Positions 17,461 to 25,362 of a stretch of 64,000 bases of DNA are shown here, piece after piece. Numbering within the stretch: position 1 is the stretch's first letter; the number at the start of each line of letters is the position of its first letter. A program made the position numbers and the translations under genes. The notes below the pieces were generated by a model. That model had not been told where the DNA came from. It did no database searches and was given only the letters and a program-made list of their open reading frames with translations. Source of the DNA: JADGRF01 sp035274465 (GTDB lineage: Bacteria; Myxococcota_A; Polyangia; Polyangiales; JAFGIB01); assembly GCA_035274465.1 (NCBI GenBank), contig DATEOF010000446.1:28213-92212 (forward strand), read 5' to 3'.

Positions 17461-18999
17461 TCACTTGCCGATCGCTCTACGAATCAAGTCGGCCATCTTG
17501 AACGTGTCGGCTTCGGGGCGCCAGCCGGGGTCCTGTCTCAACCACGAGCTGCTGTCGTGCAACAGGATGCCGGCGAAGACCTCCGTTACGATTCGACCCC
17601 CAACGCTGCCCAAACGGATCGGCGTGGCGTCGTCCTTGAACTGCTGTTGTGCCTCGGACAACACGTAGAACCAGAGCGGCGCCTTGCCCGCGAACTCGCG
17701 GCTGATCGCGGTGATCGGCCGGTTGCTCGAGGCGCTGTCCTCGTTGGCCTTTCCGACCTTCAGCTCTTCATCCCGCAGAACTCGCTCGCCCATGGCGCGC
17801 GCGACGTCCTGACCCGACGGCAAGTCCATGCTCGCGCCGCGCAGCAGGTTGCGCGCAGCCAGGGAGGGTTGACCGCTCGCGACCGATAGCGGCAGCTGTC
17901 CGAGCGGGTTCACCAGCGACGTGTCGATCTTGTATGCGGGCTGCAGGCGCTCGAAGCCGACGTTCGACGGCTTGTTGCCCATGTCGAAGTACAAGTTCCA
18001 CTCGATCGCCCAGTTCTCCGGGAACTCGCGGAAGCCGTTGAGCGACGCGTTGTCGTCCTCCGAGTGGAAGATCAGCTTGCGCTCGTTGATCGGATCACCC
18101 TCGTCTTTCTTTCGCCCGAGGCTGGTGTTCAATCGATAGATCGGCCGCACCATCGAGTGTCCGAAGCGATAGGCTGCGGCCGAGAACTCGATCGGCATGT
18201 AGGCGCCGACGACCGGCTTGTAGAACTCGAGGTGCGGAGGATCGAAGCGCAGGTGCTTCTTGCTGTGCAAGTGCGGCAGCACGGCGCAAACCGTCTCGGG
18301 TCCGACGATTGTGGGCAGGAAGTCGTGCACCAACACCCACTGGTAGTGCCAGCGTACGAGCTGTTGGATCTCGCCGAAGCTCTTGGTCGGGTTGTCGTCG
18401 GCCAGTCGGTTGTGAAAACGCAGCATGATGCCGTGCAGCTGCGAGACGATCACGTTCTCGTCGTTGCGTGGATCGCCGATCAGCGCCCGCGCGCGCGAGC
18501 CCGTGGCCGGGTTGGCGTGCCGCGGCAGATCGCGCGCCTGGGCATCATTCGGATTGCCGATCAGGTTGCGCCCCAGCTTGAAGTGCCGCCCGTCGTCTTC
18601 GTAGAGGTAGGGCTGGTCATCAGGGCCGCGACCGTACACGGAGTCCAGGTCGAAGCGTGGCGTCCGGAAGTCCACCAACGCATCCGGATCGTTCTTGCGC
18701 TCGAGCGAGCTCGCCGGATCGAACGTCAGATCGTGGTCGATGAACTGTCCGAGGTAGGTGTAACCCGCAGAAATCCCTTGATTCTCTTCGTCGTCGATCT
18801 CGTTCTCGGGCGTCGGAGCGTCCTCCGCTTCTGCGGTCATCGCGGCGCCGAGCGCCAGCAACGCGTCCTGTGAGTATCGCGCGCCCGGCAAGCGCCGGAA
18901 CATGCGACCAAAGCGCCCTTCGAAGGATGGGGAGCGTGGAACCGAATCGAGTCCGCGAAGGAGTCCGTGAGCGGTGCCTGGAAGTCTCTGACGTGGCAT
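17461..18999 (-). CDS. Animal-type haem peroxidase (peroxidase-cyclooxygenase superfamily)
   Basis: A 512-residue bacterial member of the peroxidase-cyclooxygenase superfamily. Its active site is readable against myeloperoxidase. GQFIDHD places Gln85, Asp88 (haem ester), distal His89 and calcium ligand Asp90. DPRNDEN gives the distal Arg178 and the second haem-linking residue Glu181. RFGHSMV contains the proximal His281. All catalytic residues are present, so activity is expected. There is no obvious N-terminal signal peptide; an unconventional export route or a cytoplasmic location are both possible. A GAGG motif precedes the ATG. The gene converges on the F5/8C-barrel gene with a 4-bp gap and diverges from the beta-barrel gene. 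Its substrate and link to the neighbours are unknown. Confidence 0.9.
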   Translation of the reverse strand: MPRQRLPGTAHGLLRGLDSVPRSPSFEGRFGRMFRRLPGARYSQDALLALGAAMTAEAEDAPTPENEIDDEENQGISAGYTYLGQFIDHDLTFDPASSLERKNDPDALVDFRTPRFDLDSVYGRGPDDQPYLYEDDGRHFKLGRNLIGNPNDAQARDLPRHANPATGSRARALIGDPRNDENVIVSQLHGIMLRFHNRLADDNPTKSFGEIQQLVRWHYQWVLVHDFLPTIVGPETVCAVLPHLHSKKHLRFDPPHLEFYKPVVGAYMPIEFSAAAYRFGHSMVRPIYRLNTSLGRKKDEGDPINERKLIFHSEDDNASLNGFREFPENWAIEWNLYFDMGNKPSNVGFERLQPAYKIDTSLVNPLGQLPLSVASGQPSLAARNLLRGASMDLPSGQDVARAMGERVLRDEELKVGKANEDSASSNRPITAISREFAGKAPLWFYVLSEAQQQFKDDATPIRLGSVGGRIVTEVFAGILLHDSSSWLRQDPGWRPEADTFKMADLIRRAIGK

Positions 19000-19023
19000 G
19001 AAACGAACCTCGCAAGCGCTGGG

Positions 19024-19058
19024 GTTGAACGACTGGGAGCTGCTGCGGTTCGTTCAAC
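19024..19058. promoter_or_regulatory. 9-bp perfect dyad in the peroxidase/beta-barrel divergent region
   Basis: GTTGAACGA and TCGTTCAAC are perfect inverted arms with a 17-bp spacer. They lie in the 205-bp region between two divergent genes and start 25 bp upstream of the peroxidase ATG. This looks like an operator for a dimeric regulator. A transcript hairpin in the peroxidase leader is the alternative. Confidence 0.4.
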
Positions 19059-19204
19059 ATGCGTCATCACCTGCTCACGCGCGGTGAGATGCCTCACCTA
19101 GATGCCGCTTTTGGCTGCAGCTCTTCACCGATAACTCCCGCGCTCGTCACGCAAACGCAATCGGACGGCGCGAGTGTAGGTCCACTCAATCGCTGGAGAG
19201 TGCC

Positions 19205-19993
19205 ATGCAACAGGCGCTTCGCTGTGCCTTGTGGTCGTTCTGTGCGTTGTCGGTGCTCGCCGGCTCTCGAGTCAGGGCGCAGCAAGATGCCGAACCGGTG
19301 CGGCGAGGAAGTGCGGCCGATGCCGCGGCGCAGGGCATGCTGTTGCCGGAGGTGATCGCACCCGGCGGCGGTCGCAGCCATGCGGTCGCGGACGTGATCG
19401 GCGGCTACGACAGTGCCGAGAACACCGCGGTATTGCGCGCGATCGGCGACGTTCAAGTCATTGGTCCACTCGACTTGCGCTTCGGCGTGACCTACACGCC
19501 CGACGCGCCGAACGGCGACGTCCAGCCTCACTTCGGGTTGCGTGTGCGCGCGCTCAACCAGAAGTCGCACGGCATCGACATGGCGCTCGCAGTCTTCTAC
19601 CGCATGGAGCGCTTCACCGATGACGAGGGTTTGATCCAGGGGCTGGTTTCCCTCGGCGCGCGTTTCGACCGCGTCGGCGTGTTCGGGCACATGTCGTACG
19701 GTCAAGACCCCGAAGGCGACGATCGCGAGGGCGACGTCGCGGTGGCGGGCTTGTACGGCCTGAGCGAACCCCTGCAACTCGGCCTCGAGACGCACGTTCG
19801 CTTCGATCTGTTCTCGGACGATCCCAAGCGCGAAGCGCGCGACGACAGCGAGTGGGATCTGATCGTCGGTCCGACCGTAAACTACAGCCTCGGACCCGTT
19901 GCGCTCATCGGGCAGGTTGGCTTTCGCGCTCTGGAGACTGACCAGGTGCACCCTGGCGTGATCGCGCTCGGAGGCGTCGGCGGGTCTTATTGA
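19205..19993 (+). CDS. Probable outer-membrane beta-barrel protein, function unknown
   Basis: A 262-residue protein with a clear signal peptide (ALRCALWSFCALSVLAGSRVRAQ). The mature part is dominated by alternating amphipathic strands such as LDLRFGVTYTP, HFGLRVRALNQ, DMALAVFYRM and VNYSLGPVALIGQVGFRAL, typical of a small outer-membrane barrel. It ends in GGSY, an aromatic C-terminus as preferred by the barrel-assembly machinery. GGAGAG lies 5 bases before the ATG. The gene is followed after 24 bp by the propeller/phosphoesterase gene and probably shares its transcript. I do not recognise a named family. Confidence 0.65.
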   Translation: MQQALRCALWSFCALSVLAGSRVRAQQDAEPVRRGSAADAAAQGMLLPEVIAPGGGRSHAVADVIGGYDSAENTAVLRAIGDVQVIGPLDLRFGVTYTPDAPNGDVQPHFGLRVRALNQKSHGIDMALAVFYRMERFTDDEGLIQGLVSLGARFDRVGVFGHMSYGQDPEGDDREGDVAVAGLYGLSEPLQLGLETHVRFDLFSDDPKREARDDSEWDLIVGPTVNYSLGPVALIGQVGFRALETDQVHPGVIALGGVGGSY

Positions 19994-20017
19994 ATTGAAC
20001 ACCGAGGGAGGTTCGCC

Positions 20018-22840
20018 ATGAAACGTGCGTCGCACGCGTTTGCCGTACTGGCTTTGATCGCGCTGCAGGCTGGCGCAGCATCCGCTGAACCCGAGAAGCC
20101 GTCCGGCGAGTTGTTGCCGACGGGCTTTCGCATCACGCCGCGGGCGGCGATCGGCTCGAAATTCGAGCGGCTCATCCCGAATCTGCCCACGCGACCCGAG
20201 TTCGCCGCAGGCCAGGCCGTCACCAGCGTGACCAGTCCGGATGGCCGAACGTTGTTGGTGCTGACCAGCGGCTTCAACCGCAACAGCGGCGCCGATGGAA
20301 AGTCCGATCCGGCGACCTCCAACGAGTACGTGTTCGCCTACGACATCAGCGCCGGGGAACCCCAGCAGCGTCAAGTCTTGCAGTTGCCGAACACGTTCAG
20401 CGGCATCGCGTTCCACCCGGACGGCTCACGCTTCTACGTGAGCGGCGGGATGGACGACAACCTGCACGAATTCGCGCTCGAGGAAGGCGGATGGGTCGAG
20501 CGTACCCCGGCGATCGCACTCGGCCACACCGCTGGCCTCGGCAACGGGGCGACGCCACAGGCAGCCGGCGTCGCCGTGAATCGCAGCGGAACGCGCGCGC
20601 TCGTGACCAACTTCCAGAACGACTCGTCTACGCTGATCGATCTGCAGGCGCGCAGCGTGTTGGCCGAGATCGACCTGCGCCCGGGCAAGGGCAAGGCCGG
20701 CGGAACCTATCCCTACTGGGCGGTGATCCGCGGCGATGACACGGCGTTCGTCTCGAGCCAACGCGACAACGAGATCGTCGTGATCGACATCGCCGCCAGC
20801 AAGCCGCGCGTGGTCCGCCGGATCGCCGTGGCCAACCAACCTTCGCGCTTGCTGCTCGACCGGGCGCAGCGCCGGCTGTTCGTGGCCTGCTCCACGGCGG
20901 ACTCCGTGCAAGTCATCGACGCGAGGCGCTACCGCGTGATCGACGAGATCTTCACCGCGGCGCCGCCGGTGTTGAGCTGGGATCACACCGGCCTGCACGG
21001 CGCGAACCCCAACAGTCTCGCCCTGTCGCCCGACGAGCAGCTGCTGTACGTGACGAACGGCGGCATGAACTCGCTCGCGGTGATTCGCCTGGGCGAGCGA
21101 AGTCGTACGCTCGGCTTGATCCCGACCGGCTGGTACCCGAACTCGGTCAGCCTGAATGCCGACGGCTCGCGCCTGTACGTGATCAACGGCAAGAGCGTGC
21201 CAGGGCCGAACCCGGGTGCTTGTCGAGCCACCAACTCGACCTCCTCCGATGCGAACCTCGGCTGCTCCGCCAAGAACCTCTACACCTGGCAGTTGCACAA
21301 GGCCGGGTTGCTCACGCTGCCGGCGCCGACTCCGGCGCAGTTGTTTCAGCTGACCTGGCAGGTCGCGATCAACAACCGCTTCCCGGGCGTGGTCAGCTAC
21401 GAGACACACGCGCGCACCATGGCGTTCCTGCGCAGCAAGATCAAGCACGTGATCTACGTGGTCAAAGAGAACCGCACCTACGACCAGGTGCTCGGCGACT
21501 TGCCGATCGGCGACGGCGATCCCTCGCTCACGCTCTTTCCACAAACGATCACGCCGAACCACCACGCGCTCGCCAGCACCTTCGTGACCATGGACAGGTT
21601 CATGGACAGCGGTGAGGTCAGCGGCGACGGCTGGAACTGGACCGTGGCCGGGCGCACGACCGACTTCACCGAGAAGACCGTGTCGGTCAACTACGGTGGC
21701 CGCGGCTTGAACTACGACTGGGAAGGCACCAATCGCGATGTCAACGTGAGTCTGCCGACGCTCGAGTTGCGCCTGGCCGCAAATCCGCAGTCGCCGCCCG
21801 ATGCCGACGTGCTGCCCGGCACGAACGACGTCGCTGCTCCCGATGGCCCGGGAGGCGAGATCGGCACCGGCTACCTGTGGGACGCGGCGCTGCGCAAGGG
21901 CTTGAGTATTCGCAACTACGGGTTCTTCGGCGACGGCATCCGCTACGGGATCGAAGAAGGCCAGCCGGGCCACGTGCCCCTGGTGCGCGACCCCCAGGCG
22001 CAGGGCATCGTGCAGTTCTTCCCGGCCAACAGCGCGCTGCAAGACACCAGCGATCCGTACTTCCGCACGTACGACATGCGCAACCCGGACTACTGGCTGT
22101 TTCGTGAGTGGGAGCGGGAGTTCGACGGCTACGTCGCGAACGGCAAGCTGCCTGCGCTCACCTTCCTGCGCTTCCCGCACGATCACTTCGGAGATTTCGC
22201 GGCAGCCATCGACGGCGTGAACACACCGGACACGCAGATGGCCGACAACGACTGTGCGATCGGCATGCTCGCAGACAAGGTCTTCAAGAGTCGCTACGCC
22301 GACGACACGCTGATCTTCATCATCGAGGACGATGCGCAGAACGGCGGCGATCACGTCGACGCGCACCGCAGCATCGCCTACGTGCTCGGTCCCTACGTGA
22401 AGCGCGGCGAGCTGGTCTCCACGCCGTACACCACCGTGAGCATGGTGCGCACGATCGTCGACGTGTTGGGCCTCGAGCCGTTCAACGCCATGGTCGCCTT
22501 CACACCGCCCATGGGCGAGGTCTTCTCACCCTCCCCCGCGCTGGCCCATCCGAAGTACGACGCGATCGTTCCCGAAGTCCTGCGTACCACGCAACTGCCA
22601 CTACCGCCTCCAACGGCAGCCACGGCCAGCGTGCGCCCGCGCGGCGACGCGGCCTATTGGCAGCGCGTCCTGGGCGACCAGGACTATTCGCGCGAGGACA
22701 AGCTGGACGAGCCCGCTTTCAACCGCGCGCTCTGGCGCGGCCTGATGGGCAAGAAGCCCTACCCGAAGCAGCGCCACGGCCGAGACCTGCGCGACGACCG
22801 CGAGAAGCTACTCGGTATCGGGGCGGTCGCCACCAACTAG
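20018..22840 (+). CDS. Secreted beta-propeller + alkaline phosphatase-fold phosphoesterase
   Basis: A 940-residue exported protein; the signal peptide ends near ASA at 21-23. Residues about 60-420 form a YncE-like beta-propeller with repeated blades (SPDGRTLLVLTSG, HPDGSRFYVSGG, SPDEQLLYVTNGG, NADGSRLYVINGK). From about 480 an alkaline-phosphatase-superfamily phosphoesterase domain begins at HVIYVVKENRTYDQ, a motif of the phospholipase C / acid phosphatase group; the Thr or neighbouring residues would act in metal and phosphate binding. Later FLRFPHDHFGD and IIEDDAQNGGDHVDAHRS carry the metal-ligand Asp and His residues. A strong GAGGGAGG ribosome site precedes the ATG. The domain pair is known in many bacteria but its substrate is not. 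The C-terminus overlaps the convergent membrane-protein gene by 4 bp. Confidence 0.85.
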   Translation: MKRASHAFAVLALIALQAGAASAEPEKPSGELLPTGFRITPRAAIGSKFERLIPNLPTRPEFAAGQAVTSVTSPDGRTLLVLTSGFNRNSGADGKSDPATSNEYVFAYDISAGEPQQRQVLQLPNTFSGIAFHPDGSRFYVSGGMDDNLHEFALEEGGWVERTPAIALGHTAGLGNGATPQAAGVAVNRSGTRALVTNFQNDSSTLIDLQARSVLAEIDLRPGKGKAGGTYPYWAVIRGDDTAFVSSQRDNEIVVIDIAASKPRVVRRIAVANQPSRLLLDRAQRRLFVACSTADSVQVIDARRYRVIDEIFTAAPPVLSWDHTGLHGANPNSLALSPDEQLLYVTNGGMNSLAVIRLGERSRTLGLIPTGWYPNSVSLNADGSRLYVINGKSVPGPNPGACRATNSTSSDANLGCSAKNLYTWQLHKAGLLTLPAPTPAQLFQLTWQVAINNRFPGVVSYETHARTMAFLRSKIKHVIYVVKENRTYDQVLGDLPIGDGDPSLTLFPQTITPNHHALASTFVTMDRFMDSGEVSGDGWNWTVAGRTTDFTEKTVSVNYGGRGLNYDWEGTNRDVNVSLPTLELRLAANPQSPPDADVLPGTNDVAAPDGPGGEIGTGYLWDAALRKGLSIRNYGFFGDGIRYGIEEGQPGHVPLVRDPQAQGIVQFFPANSALQDTSDPYFRTYDMRNPDYWLFREWEREFDGYVANGKLPALTFLRFPHDHFGDFAAAIDGVNTPDTQMADNDCAIGMLADKVFKSRYADDTLIFIIEDDAQNGGDHVDAHRSIAYVLGPYVKRGELVSTPYTTVSMVRTIVDVLGLEPFNAMVAFTPPMGEVFSPSPALAHPKYDAIVPEVLRTTQLPLPPPTAATASVRPRGDAAYWQRVLGDQDYSREDKLDEPAFNRALWRGLMGKKPYPKQRHGRDLRDDREKLLGIGAVATN

Positions 22841-23487
22841 AAGAACAGCGCGATGATCGCGACGTAGGCGTTGCTGAACGGTTCGTCACGGAAGAACGTC
22901 ACGGGCAGCTCGTGGCTGCCAACGAACGGCCGGAGCATCCAGCCCATCTGCATGCCGACGAACGCGTACAGCAACGTCCAGACCCACAGCATCAGTCGAT
23001 GCCGCGGACCACGTTCGGGGTGCGCGATCAGGCCTGCGTAGCTGCGCCGCATGACCGATTGTCCCGCCAGCGTGGCGAGCAGAAACATCAGCGCGTTGAG
23101 CATCAGGGCGCCGTCGTGCGTAATGCCGGACAGGTAAAATATACTCGTGAGCGGGCCGAGCGACGCGAGCGCGAGGGTCAACGCGGCCTGTGCCGCCGCG
23201 ATCGCGCGCAGCGCTCGAGTGAAGTCCGCCTGGAGCCCGAGCACCGCGTTCAACGTGAAGAACCCCGGCAGGCAGATCACGCTGGTCGCGAAGATCAGCA
23301 GTGGGACCTTCAGCGCCACGTACAGGAGCGCCAGCGAGCGTTCGAACGAATAGACCGTGAAGCTGCCCATGAACGCGCCGTAGGTCACGCCCGCGAGCGC
23401 CACGACCAGCGGCAGCTCCCAGCGCGAACCGCCTCGACCGACGCCTGCCGACCCGAGCTCGTGGAGCAGTGCCGGCAGGCTCCTCAC
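22837..23487 (-). CDS. Polytopic membrane protein, paralogue of its upstream neighbour
   Basis: A 216-residue integral membrane protein of unknown function with about six hydrophobic helices. I start it at a GTG that overlaps the upstream stop (GTGA), giving MRSLPALLHELG; the open frame continues upstream but only across the neighbour. The conserved C-terminal signature VWTLLYAFVGMQMGWMLRPF is repeated nearly exactly in the protein encoded just upstream, so the two arose by duplication. It is the last gene on the strand that starts with mreB, which makes a cell-envelope role plausible. No catalytic motif is evident. Confidence 0.7.
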   Translation of the reverse strand: MRSLPALLHELGSAGVGRGGSRWELPLVVALAGVTYGAFMGSFTVYSFERSLALLYVALKVPLLIFATSVICLPGFFTLNAVLGLQADFTRALRAIAAAQAALTLALASLGPLTSIFYLSGITHDGALMLNALMFLLATLAGQSVMRRSYAGLIAHPERGPRHRLMLWVWTLLYAFVGMQMGWMLRPFVGSHELPVTFFRDEPFSNAYVAIIALFF

Positions 23488-24251
23488 GAACCGAACATTT
23501 GGCGGAGATTGTCGAGCAGACCCAGGAAGAAGTTGCCGGTACGCGCACGAAACAGCTCGAACCCAGCGTCTGGATGGCCGATGAACGGGCGTAGCAGCCA
23601 GCCCATCTGCATCCCGACCAGCGCGTAGATGATCGTCCACACCCGGAAGATGGGCACCGCGCTGGGTTCGCTTGCAGCTGGCGGCGGCGCTACAGGAGGC
23701 GCTTCACCCTCGCTCGCGACGACGGGCAGCGTGGGAGCCGGAGCCACCGGCAGCTGTACGACTTGCACGAGCGTGCGTCGCAGATAGCCCAGCCCCATCA
23801 CGCCGGCGACGCTCAGCAGCACCACGTTGAGCACGACGATGAACGGATAGCTGGTGGTGCTGAGCGTAAAGAACGCCAGGATGGTGCCGAGCGAGGCAGC
23901 GACCGCGAGGTTGACCACGATCGCCGACACGAGCAGACGCAGGGTGGCGAGCAGATCGAGGTTCACTCCGGCGAGCGCGCTGAACACGTAGAGCGACGGA
24001 AACGTGACCAGCAGCGTGCCCAGGAAGAGCGCCGGCAACTTGATCGTCCCCGAGATCAGCTGCAGGTAGCCAGCCAGTTGTCCGGTGCCCCAGTGCAGGG
24101 CGACCGCGAACCAACCCATGAAGAAGCCGTACGCGGCCCCCAGCGCGACGGCGAGCACGACCAACCGCTTGAGGTCGATCGCTGGCTGAGACTCCGCGGG
24201 CCGGAGCAGGGAGTCGACATCCGCGAAGTAGCTCGAGCCTGGTTTCGCCAT
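23484..24251 (-). CDS. Polytopic membrane protein of unknown function
   Basis: A 255-residue membrane protein with about six predicted helices (for example LVVLAVALGAAYGFFMGWF near 30-50). A cytoplasmic-looking Pro/Ala-rich linker (about 175-200) follows, then the signature VWTIIYALVGMQMGWLLRPF. The same core, GMQMGW-LRPF, occurs in the downstream paralogue. The gene begins 3 bp after the rodA stop, so it is almost certainly in the mre-mrd transcript. The family is known to me only as uncharacterised. Partnering with its paralogue as a heterodimer is a guess from the GTGA overlap between the two genes. Confidence 0.75.
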   Translation of the reverse strand: MAKPGSSYFADVDSLLRPAESQPAIDLKRLVVLAVALGAAYGFFMGWFAVALHWGTGQLAGYLQLISGTIKLPALFLGTLLVTFPSLYVFSALAGVNLDLLATLRLLVSAIVVNLAVAASLGTILAFFTLSTTSYPFIVVLNVVLLSVAGVMGLGYLRRTLVQVVQLPVAPAPTLPVVASEGEAPPVAPPPAASEPSAVPIFRVWTIIYALVGMQMGWLLRPFIGHPDAGFELFRARTGNFFLGLLDNLRQMFGS

Positions 24252-24254
24252 GTT

Positions 24255-25352
24255 CTAGAAGTGAAAGCGCCTCATCGACACGTTCATCAACAAGCCGATG
24301 CCGGCCATGATCGTCAGCACGCTCGACCCGCCGTAGGAGAACAGCGGGAGCGTGATCCCCACGACCGGTAGCAGCCCGCAGACCATGCCCAGGTTGATCA
24401 CCGCGTGCCAGAAGATCATCGCGGACACGCCCACCGCGACGACTGCGCCGAAGCGATCCTTGGCCTCGGAGGCGATCTTGATGCCCCACAACACCAGCAC
24501 CATGTAGAGCATGATCAGCACCACCGAGCCGATGAAGCCGTGCTCCTCGGCCCAGACCGGAAACGGAAAGTCGCTGTGCTGATCGGGCAGGAACTTGTGC
24601 TGGTTCTGCGTGCCCTGCAGGTATCCCTTGCCCGTCAACCCGCCGCTGCCGATCGCCACCTTGGCTTGATAGGCGTGCCAGCCGCTGCCGAGCAGGTCGT
24701 TCTCGGGGTCCATGAACGACGTGACGCGCGCGCGCTGATAGTCCTTGAGCAGGTAGTTCCAGGCGAGCGGCGCACTGACCGCCATCGTGATGACCAGCGT
24801 CATCAGCGAGCGCATCTTGAGGTGCGTCAGGAACATGATGGTGCAGAACACGAACACGAGGATCAGCGCGGTGCCCAGGTCTGGTTGCGCCAGGATCAAG
24901 CCCAGTGGAAACACCAGGATCAAGCCGGGGATGATCAGATCTTTGAGCGTCCGGCCCTCGGTCCGCGGATCGTTGTGCAGGTGCTTGGCGAGCGCGATGA
25001 TCAAGAACAGCTTCATCAGCTCGCTCGGCTGCAAGGAGAACGAGCCTATCGGGATCCAGCGCTGCGAGCCTCGAACCTCGCGCGCCAGCAAGAACACCAG
25101 CACCAGCAAGGTGATGCCCAGACCGTACGCGACCCAGCCGTAGCGTTCGAAGTGCCGGTAGTCGACCGCGGCCACCAACACGGCCGCGCCCGCACCGAGC
25201 GTCAACCAGTAGATCTGCTGGATGTAGATGTCACGCAGCACGCCGACGCTGGTCGCGCTGTACAGGTTGATCACGCCCACCACCGAGATCGCCGCCGTGG
25301 TCACGAACAGTGGCCAATCGAAGTGATCCTGGAAGCCTCGACGCAACGCCAT
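24255..25352 (-). CDS. rodA: RodA, SEDS peptidoglycan glycosyltransferase
   Basis: A 365-residue SEDS-family protein with about ten transmembrane helices. RodA polymerises lipid II into glycan strands in the elongation complex together with PBP2. SEDS landmarks are visible: GSQRWIPIGSFSLQPSELMK in the first half, AQPDLGTALI, the long periplasmic loop with GSGGLTGKGYLQGTQ and LPDQHSDFPF, and GITLPLFSYGGSS near the end. It lies 10 bp after the mrdA stop, the standard mrdA-rodA order. Confidence 0.97.
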   Translation of the reverse strand: MALRRGFQDHFDWPLFVTTAAISVVGVINLYSATSVGVLRDIYIQQIYWLTLGAGAAVLVAAVDYRHFERYGWVAYGLGITLLVLVFLLAREVRGSQRWIPIGSFSLQPSELMKLFLIIALAKHLHNDPRTEGRTLKDLIIPGLILVFPLGLILAQPDLGTALILVFVFCTIMFLTHLKMRSLMTLVITMAVSAPLAWNYLLKDYQRARVTSFMDPENDLLGSGWHAYQAKVAIGSGGLTGKGYLQGTQNQHKFLPDQHSDFPFPVWAEEHGFIGSVVLIMLYMVLVLWGIKIASEAKDRFGAVVAVGVSAMIFWHAVINLGMVCGLLPVVGITLPLFSYGGSSVLTIMAGIGLLMNVSMRRFHF

Positions 25353-25362
25353 ACAGTTCCTC

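Noticed and set aside
20426..22366. A 646-codon open frame antisense to the phosphoesterase
   Set aside because: The sense frame has a signal peptide, propeller and phosphoesterase motifs; the antisense product is low in recognisable structure.
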